From: Symsagittifera roscoffensis
Taxonomy: Eukaryota; Xenacoelomorpha; Acoela; Convolutidae
DNA length: 64,000 bases
NCBI RefSeq assembly: GCF_963678635.1
Contig: NC_087069.1
Location: 10,129,206 to 10,193,205 of the forward strand
Direction of reading: 5' to 3'
The translations under genes and the position numbers were made by a program. How positions within the stretch are numbered: position 1 is the stretch's first letter; every line of letters starts with the position of its first letter. Positions 24,700 to 36,500 of the stretch are shown piece by piece. The notes below the pieces were generated by a model that saw only the letters and a program-made list of their open reading frames with translations, did no database searches and was not told where the DNA came from.

Positions 24700-25830
24700 G
24701 CTTGCAAAAGAAGGGAGGAAGACAGAGTCCTGTACAAGTATAACGCGATAGTATTACCGCAACTCTATCAGACAGAACTATTATTCAGGTCACATGATCA
24801 AATGGGCCATCAGGGGATCGACAAAGTATATCAGAGGATCCTGAAGCGCTTTGAGTGGCCTGGGATGAAAAAGGCATGCGAGAAATGGGTGACAGCATGT
24901 CTGTCATGCCAACAGGTCAAGGATCCTAGGAAGTTGCGATTTCCTTTACAATCGATCGAGTCGTCTGAATTCAACGAGGTGGTGCAAATAGATCACCAAA
25001 AGATATGCATGACAGACAATGGTTACAATCAGGTGCTGGTCATGATAGATCATTTTACGAAGTATGCAGAGGCCGTGCCCTGCATAACTGCCTCGGCGGA
25101 AGAGACATGCGACCACCTGATCAATACATGGATAGCAAGACATGGTTGTCCGATGACGTTTCAATCGGACAATGGAACAGCTTTCGTAGGAGAGCTTACG
25201 AAAGAGCTTATGAGACGCTCACAGGTCGCTCAGGCTCACTCCACAACATACCACCCTCAAACGAATGGTTTAGTGGAAAGACAGAATAGGACGTTAGTGT
25301 CGATGCTGAGAGTATACTGTTCCAGGTATATGACCGACTGGGACAGATACCTTCCACAGGTGATGGGGGCATATAATAGCACGCAACACTCCACCACTGG
25401 AGTCAGTCCACACATGATGCTAACTGGACACGAAAAGTCTTTACCCTTAACCTTCTTCTACCCAGAATATGAGGGAAAGAAAACGTCCCCACAGGTCTAC
25501 GTGAGGGATGTGATCAAACGCCAACAGGAGTTGAACGATTTGTGTAGACGAAACACTCAGCAGGCACAGGCAAGGCAGAGGAAAAGATTCGACAAGAAAG
25601 CAGCTGGTGCAAAGGCTTACTCGGCGGGAGACTACGTATGGGTATTTCAGAATGTTATACCACCGAAAGGGACAAAGAAGCTTTTAAAAAAGTGGAGGGG
25701 ACCCTTCATGACTACAGAGGTGCACCAGGAGGGACGCTTTTATAGACTGAGTAATGGCCGAGCCGCCCACTACGAGAACATCAAGCCACACAATCCATCG
25801 ACAGAAGATTGGTGTATACCTGCAGACATG
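24700..25830 (+). other. Integrase core and GPY/F-like module of element 2
   Basis: The zinc-binding H-x4-H (24793-24810) and C-x2-C (24898-24909) precede the catalytic core. The core acids are D at 24991, D at 25168 and E at 25276. The second and third are separated by 35 residues, the classic D,D35E arrangement. NGLVERQNRT surrounds the glutamate. A KWRGPF...GRAAHYENIKPH segment further on is a GPY/F-like module. I see no chromodomain. All of this lies in the open stretch 23905-27147, so the integrase part itself is intact. Confidence 0.9.
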
Positions 25831-26697
25831 GAAGAAGGGGATTATCTAATGATGGATCCTGCTTGTGAGGTCAATGAAAAAGGCACCAGGGAGAAGAACG
25901 ATGGAAACGAAATCGTAGAGGAAGGTACAGATACACCGCTGGACCTGGATCCAAACGAAAAGATCAAAGCGGACGATGAAACCTTACCCTACACAGAAGA
26001 GGATTGGCAGGATCCAGAACAGACAGAGGTTCCCAAGAACTTGGAACCAGATCTCCCGTTCACGATGCAGACTCGTCAGAAGGACGGGACGAGACCAAGA
26101 AAGAAGTACAATCCTTACGGTGACGACTTTGTAGTGGATAGGATAGATCTAACGAAAATAGTGGAGGAAGTAGTGGGTTTAGAAGAAATAACTGTGTCAC
26201 AAGACATTGACATAGTCGATGATCACAACGATGAGTGGGTTGACGACTGGTCGAAACCCGAGGTAGAATTCGACGATGAGCAACAGCAGTCATATGAACA
26301 AGACCAGACGAACCTGCGTGTCTTAGAGTGGCTGAATGAAACAACCTTGGATCCAGAGGAGACTAGCGTCACGATTCAAGACGTAGATCGTGAAAGCATG
26401 AAATACATCAAGACTGAACGAGACGATCCTTCCTGGGCTGCCCAGGAAGGACGATTACTCATTCCAGCTTCTAACCTTGACTTGATACCCGGTATGCGAT
26501 CGACGGGGACGTCGATGGATTTTTTTGTCCGGGGAGTGGGGGTAGGACTTACCCACATTGAAAACTTGATAATGAAAAAACTGAGAATAGCAAGAGAAAC
26601 AGGAGACTTAGAAGCAGAAACAGGCGAAGAACCTAAGAAACCTGACATAGGCAGGGTAGTTGAGTCATATTTTAATTTACCAAATGAATATTCTAGT

Positions 26698-27147
26698 AAC
26701 CTAATACTAACAGACAGTGATTTCATACTCACAAACAGAACATGTGCGATAGCGATCACCGCAGACATGAGTTCTAGGACGGCACTAGCGGCAGATTTTA
26801 AGAGGGAATACAAAAACATGGAATTCCTTTGTAAGCAAAGACCAGGGATAGGGGGCGTAGCAGCCTTACCTCCGGCGGTGTCGCAGATACCGGGAAAGTA
26901 CTTATGCTTCTTGGTAACGAGGGCGACAGAGAAGCAGCACGTGGACCCAGAAAACCTAGTCTTGTCTTTGACAAGGCTGAGGGACTTCCTTGTGGAAATG
27001 GACGTGAAGGAGCTTTCGCTTCCAGTATTCGATCCAAATAGAGGAAGACTGCATCCTCGGGAATTGTACGCGCTTGTACACGTGATATTCTCTGATACGA
27101 ACATACAAGTGTATCTACATAAGAAATATTACTTAAGTATAGGCTGA
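26698..27147 (+). other. Macro-domain-like module ending element 2 pol
   Basis: About 150 C-terminal residues, in frame and intact, and the counterpart of 6187-6628. It reads as acidic DSDFI start, TCAIAITADMSS strand, helix with DFKREYKNMEF, PGIGGVAALPP loop, KYLCFLVT strand, helix SLTRLRDFLVEMDV, ELSLPV strand, then DTNIQVYLHK. This follows TARG1/ALC1-type macro domains segment by segment. Macro domains bind or remove ADP-ribose. In a retroelement this could oppose host ADP-ribosylation, which is my inference. A structure prediction compared with OARD1 would settle the fold. Confidence 0.62.
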
Positions 27148-27572
27148 GTGATGTGCGAGAGGGTGTTAGGCCAAAGACCAAGTTGCATGTAATATGTGAT
27201 ATGTGTGTTATGTGTGTTATGTTATGTTATGTTATGTTATGTTATGTGTTAAGTTATTAAGATCATGGGTAAGTAGGGGTTAGTGACCATGAACAACTAA
27301 TGACAATTTTGGGAATAGATCCAAAGTTTGGACTGTCCAATCTTAGGTCGAATTCCAAAATTTTAGAAACCAATTGATTTTAATAAATTTTAGGATAAAT
27401 ATCTTTTTATCTGAACTGTCTTTAAGCAAATTTTAACGATATATGTTAAGGTGAAACTGACCAGTGTGAAATTCGTGATTTCTTTTCTAGATCCTGATTG
27501 ATCATTTAAATTACTCACTTGAGTCAAATTATCAAATCGAAGTCGAATCAAATCAAACTTGGAAAGAACAGT
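27148..27572 (+). promoter_or_regulatory. pol-ORF3 spacer of element 2 with candidate splice acceptor
   Basis: A 425-bp non-coding spacer. A GTTAT microsatellite lies at about 27213-27248, expanded relative to element 1. A pyrimidine tract and acceptor TTTCTTTTCTAG end at 27490. The 80 bases between that AG and the ORF3 ATG (27573) differ from element 1 by an added AT-rich stretch. The acceptor is conserved in both copies, which supports expression of ORF3 from a spliced RNA. Confidence 0.45.
27213..27248 (+). repeat. (GTTAT)n microsatellite
   Basis: Several tandem TTATG units lie in the pol-ORF3 spacer. Element 1 has only about two units at the matching place (6673-6692), so the tract expanded in this copy. 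Confidence 0.85.
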
Positions 27573-30500
27573 ATGGACAATTTCAACCTGGACGAATTGA
27601 TGGACCTGGCAGAGGCATATGTAGGACCGATGGTAGATGCGATCTATCGTCGGTTGATCGAACGAGACTTCGCTCTGGAGGACCCAGAGGTGGTCATGTT
27701 GCTGACCGCCCTGATCAACATCTTGGGGCACGACAACCGTGGGGACCGCCCCACGGAAGTCCTGTTGATGGCAGCATATGGAGAAAGAGGAGTACTAGAC
27801 CGCCCGAACATGAGAGTGATGAGGTGGAGAAACGGGGCTCTCTCAGGGAGTGACTTGGCGAATGAGCCTGGGTTGGGAAGTTCTAGGACTTACCAACCAG
27901 GTGAGATGCCAATGCCCTCTAAGCCTAAACCTGGGCTGACGAGAATGCATAGGGAGATGAACAGCGAGGCGACCTCGTCTGGTTCACCACTGAGAGCAGT
28001 TGTGCCACCAAAAAGGGCAAAAGTAACACAGAAGGTTCAGACGAACCAAACCATACAAGATCTGGACGAGATGAACGATCAGCTGAAAAGAACGGAGAAG
28101 GAGTTAGACGATATGACGAAGACCATGCTGGCGATGGAGGAAGACCAGGACATGTGGAGAAAGTTGTTTGAAGACTGCAACAAAAAGCAGGGTCAAGAGA
28201 TCGAACGCTTAAGACAGGAATACAAAGAGCAATCGGAGCAGGCGGCGTTGACAACGGCCATCGAGAAAGTGATACCTGCAAGGGATATTCCTCGTGGGCA
28301 GTCCCCGATGGAGCTCTTGACACCTCGAGAAATGAGTCAAATAACGGAGACACGGCTTCCAGCAGAGACGAATCGAGTAACAATCCCGGATCCTAGTGAC
28401 ACCTTGGGTGATCCCGTCGTAGAACAGACAATGAGAAAACTGATAGAGACAGCTGGACGATTGGTCGCTAACAAGAATGCACCAGGTTCCGGGGTGACTG
28501 CACCCTATGGAACGATTGACGATACGGGCAGAGTACAACTCTCCCAGACAGTAATCAGACAAGGGATAAGTAACGTGACACCACTCATGGGGAGCTCGAG
28601 AATCCCAGAGAGGAAAGTAAGGATGATGCCAGCGAAGAAAGTGTCTCGTGTAATAGACGTGCAGAAGAATAACCAATTGAAGTATAATTTCACGGGAGTT
28701 CCGGAGACAGATCCGAGAGCCTGCTTCAATCGAGCTACCTGGAGCCCGGCTGTGAATCTGCAGCAACAACCACTCGGGACATCTCACCTGATATTGGGAG
28801 ACAGCTTAGTCCGAGTGCTGTCGAATTTGAGGACCTCATGGGTCACCACGGTGATGGCCTTTGGAGGCGTGACGATTGCCCAATTATATCGGATGGTGGA
28901 ACTGATGAATCCGGGGAAGATTGCCAGTGTGATGATCTTAGTTGGGACGAATGATTATTCCAGAGGATCAGACGAGCAGGAAGCACTGTGGGAGTCAATG
29001 ATGGTGTGTTTATTCACTACTCTCTGGCAGAAGTTCAGTTGCGCGGTACTGACCGTTTGCACGGTGCCAATGAACGCAAGAAGCCTGACAGCATCAGGAA
29101 GAAGGCACAACGAGGGAGTCATGAGATGGAACAACATCTTGAGAAACCTAGAAAATCGAAATGCCGGAAGAATGATCCTCATGGACATTGAACATGAATT
29201 GAGAGCCATGGATCAAGCCAGACTGACCACAGATGGCATCCACTTTGACAGTATCGAAGGACAAGCTTGGTTGAATCGAGTCTTCCAAGAACGGTTGGAT
29301 GAGCTGGAAGCAGAACTCTTTGATACGGGAGTGCTGAAGGAAGAGGGAACGGTGAATGATACGGTGATCACCACCTTTGTGCCTCCTAACCTGGAAACAC
29401 GTTTGGGTACGGTCCCAGCCGTCACGAATTACCGGCAACAAAGCTCCAGCGAACCAGGTCGAAGAACAGACGTGCAAGATCGGTTGGGAGAGGCACCGAT
29501 GAGGAGGACAATTCATCCTAGGAGAAGGATAGGACCTGTCAACCAACCAATCGAAGAAGTAGCAGGCACATCTAGATCGGACACTAGATCGGAGACAACG
29601 AGTACCAGTCGAGAAGAAAGACCGAGCAGAGGCTCATTGTTGTGGTCGAGATCCATACCGTCTCCCTGGCATATATACAAAGACGAACTGATGAAGCTGG
29701 ACCTGCAGAGAGTAAGCTTCATTGAAGATGCAAGGAGGATGCTGAATGGAGCGACGCTATCCGTCAGCAGATTATACTCAATAACCGGCGTAGACTGGTT
29801 GATAGCCGCTAGCATAAATTTCAGCTCCACGACGGCCTTGAGATTTGCCGATTTGGAGGGACTGCACTCCAACACAATGGGACCTGTGAATGCAAGACCG
29901 TTGCAAGATGTGAGATTGAACCATGATGAGAGGAATCGTGAAGAAAGACCAGGAAGATTCCTCACGGCGAGAGCGCCGATTGGACAACACGTGAAGATAT
30001 TCAGGCAACTGACGACACCACCTGGTCATGTGAAGGAGAGAGTGTACCCAAAACTAGTGAACCAAGATGGTGATGCCCAGAGATATGGCGGATTGACAGC
30101 GATAAAGAAAGATGAGACCATCTTCGCCGCCTACGACAAAGCAGAGATGAGGAAGGCCAAGATCATGGTAGTAGCGAAATCAGAGTTCGTATACACCTCC
30201 AAGTCTTTGTTTTGGCCGGACGTCATAATGCTGGCCGCAGTTGACCTAGACCTTCTGCAATCAGTGTCATTGGCTATAGGGGTACAAAGGCAGACAGAAA
30301 TGAACCCGATAACGATTGTGTTTGCTGGCATCAATGACCATCTACACAGTAGAGGTTTTCTGAGCAGGCTCAGAGATCCTGCAACAGCAAAAAACGCAGT
30401 ATGGCCAGCGATAAAAGACATCCTGGAGTCGATGGGTGAAGTGGTGGATGCGACGAAGGAGGGATCATTCAATAAAATGACGTTGAGAGTAGTATTTGCG

Positions 30501-33500
30501 TTGTCTCCGGGATATGCACATCTTCCGGATGGATTGAAATTTGTGTATGCAATGGTAGCCTTACTTTCGGAAGGAAAATATGATGTGATCATATCAGCCC
30601 CGAATCGCATGATAGAAATGGAGAACCTGAGGCCACTTAAGGCTGAACTGCCTGCAGTATGGTCAGATATCTCAAACGCGATGAGAGGATTCAAGGACCA
30701 CGCGCTACACATGTTAGTGTTGGACGAAGTGCTGGGGTTGGAACTGTCCAACTTCAGGCGACAACTCAAACTGAAACCAGGAATAGATGACGACCATCGA
30801 GTGATCACGGCAATGTCCAACGACTTATGGTTCCGAGCAATGGAAGTGGCAAGTGAAGACACAAGAAGAAAAAATTCACTGGAGACGAGAGCTCATCTGG
30901 AGGCGATGGTTCTGAGAACCAAGCCGGAAGCAAACCAGTGGCTACACCTGAATCCTAGAGTAGCGGCATTGGGTGCAGATGCTTTTCAGCAAGGTCCAGT
31001 AATGATCACGAAGATACACGCCTACTTGTTGAAGGAGGTGAACCTGGCGGAAAATGCCGGAGAAAAGACCGCTGAGTTCGTGAACAGAATGTGTCAGATT
31101 ACTCTGGAAACCTTCTGGACCCAGGAAGTGAAGGGACAGGAGGGATTTGAAAGGACAGACAGCATGCTAGAAGGGTTGGGAGCCGGATGGACCGCGTCCT
31201 TCTTGGCAAAAGTTTACCCGAAAGTCTCGCACTATTTGATAAAGGAATTCCTCCAAGCAGTAGTGAAAGTATCGATAGTGGAATTAATAGCCTTGTTCGT
31301 GACATTCGGAGCGGAGAGTTTCGTGAAAGGACCGGCGATACTGCTTACGGATGGAATACAGAACCTGCGACTAGATGGACTTCTGACATTGATCGCAATA
31401 ACCCACGGAAACTTGGGAGGACTAATGAAACTGGCACGTTGTCCAGAGCAGATGAAAGAGAGAGTGAGGAACTTGGATATGAAGAAATCCACGGACTCGT
31501 GGAACAAGATAAGAGACCTGAGACACACTCTGATCCAATATCTCTTGCAGCAAAATCGCTTTGGAACCGGAGAAGACGAGACAATTGAAAGAGAGGAAGA
31601 TGTTAGACGACATGTTGGAGGCATGCCGCTATTAACAGATCTGAGCTTGGCTATGAGGACCGATCCCTTGGCGCTGATCAGAGGAGTCACGGAGTTCGTG
31701 ACAGTGATCTATGGACCAGCAGTCACCTTTGCGTTCCCTGACGTTAAAGTAGAAGCATATAGGAGGTCGGTGCTGCACCTGAACGTCATATCGGCAGTGG
31801 ACGGTAGTACACTGAACTGGTGTGAGCAGCACACACTGCGGGAGCTCATGAGTGAAGATCTGTTGTTTGCGAAAATATCGGAGCCGGAGATGACAGTCAT
31901 CAATTTTGAAGATCACTTCTGTGACCGCATGGGAGAAGTAGAAAGAGGACACATCGAGGTGTTTCCAAAGCTTTTGAATCTGAGGCCCTATGACAAAACG
32001 AATGGTGAAATGACCAGAGTGCCTCGTCTCACAGCAGCCTATCACAAAGTGAGAGAAGAGACGAAGGACTGGGGCGATTACAAGAAGCTACCGGAGGCAA
32101 TCCCTGAATTCCCTCTGATAAGAAGGATGTTGCTCGGAGCAGTCTCCGTAGTACAAACTCCTAGGTTGAGGGCATTCGAAACCAATGAAAGGAGAGTAGG
32201 GAATTTCTCGGTGACGATGGATCCATACTTCGTGGGGAGAAATGCCGCCGTGTTACAGTACACACGATTTGCGTACACGGATCAAGCGACGAGAAGGCGA
32301 ATAAGCAACGCCGCTACTCCCAAGCCTGGAAGATTTGATGAAGAATGGAAGGGACTAGGCTTAGCTCCGATGAGAATGAGAGGCAGGACCGAATTGCCTG
32401 AAGCCTCATTAATCCTGACCAGTGTGAAAAAGGAGATGAAAGTTGGAGGAGTATTGCAGGCGAGAACCTTCCTAGCACCCTTCGGCTGCGAAGAAATCAA
32501 AGTGGTCCATGGAGAAGAGGAAGATAAATCGGCCGGTACATTGCTCATACCGAGATTCCAGGAAGAAGCCGACAATGACGAACAAGGACCATCGAGCTCG
32601 AATAAGGATAAGTCAGAAGGAGATGACGGACAGGGTGGAAGCCGTCAGACTGAAGAACCCATGCAACAAGATCAAGCTGGTGGGGAAGACGACAGGGCAT
32701 CGACAGGAGGAACATCCAGCCTGGATTTTAACATCTTCAGTGATCTGGAAAACAATGCGGATACGTTGGAAACGACTGAGCCAGCGGATGAAGGCACCTC
32801 GACACTGGAGCCTCCGTCAGCCTTTATGGAAATGAAACGGAATTTGCCGGAGAGCAGCTCTCATGGCAATTCAAGAAATAACGACCAGAGAATCCTCATG
32901 GAATCACCCCGGAGGAGAAGAATAGAGGCCTCAGCCAGAGTACCTTTCTTGGGAACGCTGCCCGAAGACGAATGGGAAGTACATCACCGAGACCACGAGA
33001 GTAGGACGGGATGTAAGCTGGACAGAGTAGCGTTTATGGAAGAAGTCTGGACTGTGATTCAGAGCTATGGGACCCAGTCCATCCTCAAAACAGGTCTCAA
33101 TCAACCCTTGATGAGAGAAGTACTTGACAAGCTTGATGAGTGTGAAGGGAGACTAAGTGAGTTATTGATCGACTCAGCCACTGATGAGAGTGAAGCGAAT
33201 TCTCCCATCAAGATGACACCGCAGGACGATGAAGGAGAGGTGGTGTATCTGTCAAGAACCAGGAGAGGGACGATACGATCGAAGATGGTGATTGATAAAA
33301 TCAATGCGATGAAAATGAAGTTAGGCAGCAGAGTGATGCCGAGGAGAATTGGAAAGACGAAAGTGGATTCAGAAATATCGATGAAAGCTGGTAACTCAGC
33401 GAAAAGAAAACGAGTCGAGGAAGTCATGGATTTGGGGCAAGGTGATTATCAATTGTCTGGCACAGATAGAATGTTAACTGATATAGCGATGGTGCCACCC

Positions 33501-36500
33501 ATTCTCATGGCGGGGATAAAGTCAACCGGTTATAAATCCAAAAGGAGTGACCGCACTCTGACTGGAGCAACTTTAGAAATGGAAATACTCAGCCAATGTG
33601 GAGAGAGCAAAATGAGGGACTTCAGGCCATCTCCCATGAATCATGGAAAGGGAAGTGTTGCAGGACAACTAACACCAGTGGAATACAACCGACTAACAGT
33701 ATCTGAGACAGTGTCGATAGATGAACCCACCGGTGGATACATGGAGATGTTGGAATACCGAAACTCGGCTAGAGGGCATGTAATGGCCCTGGAAGACGAA
33801 AAAGCCATGAAGGGTTATCTGGAAACAATGTTGCAGGGCACCACCCTCAAGCAGAAGGCGTATGGAACTTTGGCGTCGTCTGACGTACAGGCGGAGACGA
33901 TCAAGCAGTTAGTGAGCCTTCCATGGAAAGCAGTAGTATTGAGGTATTTCGAAGAAGAAATGAGGACTACGCCAAGAATACATGCTCTCGTGGCAGTACC
34001 TTACGTAAGAACAGAGTTACAACTCAGGTTCGCCTGGTGCATGATGGGACTGACTCGCGAAGAATATGACTCAGAAGAAAGAAAGAGGTCAAAAGAAGAA
34101 AAGGTGTTCCTTATGACAAATCTGAGGGATCTGATAGTCCAGGAGGGAGCAGCAGTAGCGTGTGCGAAGCGGAGAGATGCTCTCTGTTTCATTCGATTCC
34201 TGATAGAGCAGATTTCAGTACCTGCATTAAACACTTGTGTTAAAATGTTGAGGGAAGGCGATGAGCGAACGAAAGCCTTGTTCTTGCTAGCATTGCTGGA
34301 CATGCAGCAAAGTAAACCGATGAGGGTGAACATGAAAGAACCCGAAGAATTGGAACCCATGAAAAAGATAGATGAGATCAGGAGATTCTCAAACAAGGAG
34401 CTGAGACTCACTAAGGAATCTATGGGAGCATTGCCAAAATCCAGTGAATACTGTGGACCGATCAAGAAGAAGTCATATAGCTACGTATCTGGGATCATAG
34501 GGATAGCGTACAATCCTTTCCTGAGTGAAGACATACGTGATTGCTTCTTTGATTATGAGCAGGCGGTGTTGCTAAGATTCTGGACGTCCAGAATTGTAAC
34601 GATCAAGAGCGTTAACAAAACACAGGCCAAATTGGGACTGGTCTTGGAAGAAGAGGTGACTGCACCTTCAGTACCAAAATCCGACAAGAGAGTGGAGTTT
34701 GGGTTGGGATTCTCAGATGAGTTACTGAGAACGAGCTTGATGGCAGTGTGGGAATTGATGAGGCCATCATGGTGTCCTAGTCCCAACGCTGACTCAATAT
34801 TACGTGCGACACAAGACGTACAGAGGGAACTGAATGCAGACTGTAACCTGCGTGAATTCAACATCATATATAATGTGATGATAACAGCCTCTAAGTGCAA
34901 CGGAGAAGATAAAGTGGAGTTGCCTGGCTGGGGACCAGAAGACTGGGTCAAACCTGGTAGCTGTCTGGCGGAAGTCTGTGGACTAAAGGGTCACGTTTGT
35001 GGAAGTCTAGACTGTGTGAAAACCCTGGAGAAACAACACAAGCAATTGACAGTATTGTTTGGAAATGTAGTGATGAAAGCGAGAACGGAAACGGAACTGA
35101 TAGCAGATTGCCATGGAGGAACCGATGTGAATCTAGTGACAGCACTAGGATTCTACAGCATGTTTGGTTCTTTAGAGTCACTATTGAATCTAGAACAGAA
35201 ACATGAGATGGTCACAGCCATCAGCGTAGAAGTATTCCCAGGAGTTCTGCAGACTGAGCAGAAGTATATAGGAAAATGGAGGGAAGCAATCGAAACAGAG
35301 ATGAACATCAGACACAGCGAAGCTTATTGTAGACCATCAGGAGCACGATATTTGGTGGGTTCAACGTTGGCTCCAATGTGCAAGAGCAGATATCCTGTAC
35401 ATTTCGTAGCTGTGGACGTGAAGAGTACAAGAACGATTGTGGATCAAGCCTTCTCAGTGCCGAAGTGTGTGAGGTTGGCGAGAATGGCTGAAAAGTCTTA
35501 CGAGTTACTATGTAAGATGTTCTCAGCAGTCCCAGGGAGAACCAAAGAAGAATTGGAGTCAATACTAGGAAAGAAGTTCATGGGATATGTGAGCGGAAAT
35601 TTCAGCGACTTTGAGAAACAGAAACAGAGAGGATCAACTGTCACAGATTACAATGCAGTGGATGAGAATGATGAAATCCACCGAGTGATGATGGAAGTGG
35701 AACCATTGCTGGAAGCTTCGGGAAAACGTAATTGGAGGAGCATCATGTTGACGCATGATGAGTTTCCTTGTCACTGCTTGCTGCAGACCTGGTGGTATCC
35801 CAAGCGTAGTAATCTGATGTTGATCTGGGACTCTGGAGAGCTGCTCTCCATGGGTTTACCAGATTCATCACAGCCCGTAACAATAGTGATAGTGGGAGTT
35901 ATGATGGCGATACGATGGCTGGAAGCTCATGTGAGAGAAAATATTAGACAGGAGGCACCGACGAGAGAACAATTGCGGAAATTAGATTGTATAAAAGATT
36001 TAGATCTTTTTGAGACAATGTGCAAAATTCTAAACATTCCGATGGAAGTGAAGAAGATATGGGCAAGAAAACGATTGATGCCATGGTTCAGAGCTAACAT
36101 GACTGCATGGTTGTACGAGTATGCGAAAAAGCATATGTCGAAACATGGCAGAGTGTACAGTGAATATCAGCTGGACATTGGGGCAGGAGCTTTCAAACGA
36201 GCTTTCGTGACTCATCGGAATGCAGTGACCACCGCTGTGAAAAGAATTTCCAGGACGAGTGAGCGTAGTGGAAATGAGATGGCAGAGATGCTGAAAGAAG
36301 ATTCGGAGAGAAACGTGACGTTGTGTCTCCACAATAGCTTCTGCAGAAACAGAGAATCCAACGTGGATCCCCTACCTTGCTGTAAACAGAGGGTAGAAGA
36401 GCAGAAGTGTTGGAGGACGGCTTCCAACAGCGTCAGGATAGTCAATGACGTGCTACAAGACACGGAGACCGAAATTGCGGAATCAGCATCACATGAGGAG

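Larger units (their letters stand above)
20095..27147 (+). pseudogene. pol of element 2 (PR-RT-RH-IN plus long C-terminal extension), broken
   Basis: It directly follows gag in the same frame after TGA 20092. The order is second CCHC knuckle, linker, retropepsin (DTG at 21040-21048), RT, RNase H, integrase, GPY/F-like module (WRGPF near 25694), acidic extension and macro-like domain. Lesions: TAA 21895, a -1 frame change near 22175 with the following TAA 22207, a 16-base deletion at 22488/22489 that removes YVDD, a small deletion near 22545, TAA at about 22687, TGA 23299 and TAA 23902. From 23905 to 27147 the frame is open for 1080 codons. The catalytic centre of RT is lost, so this copy could move only with enzyme supplied in trans. 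Confidence 0.9.
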
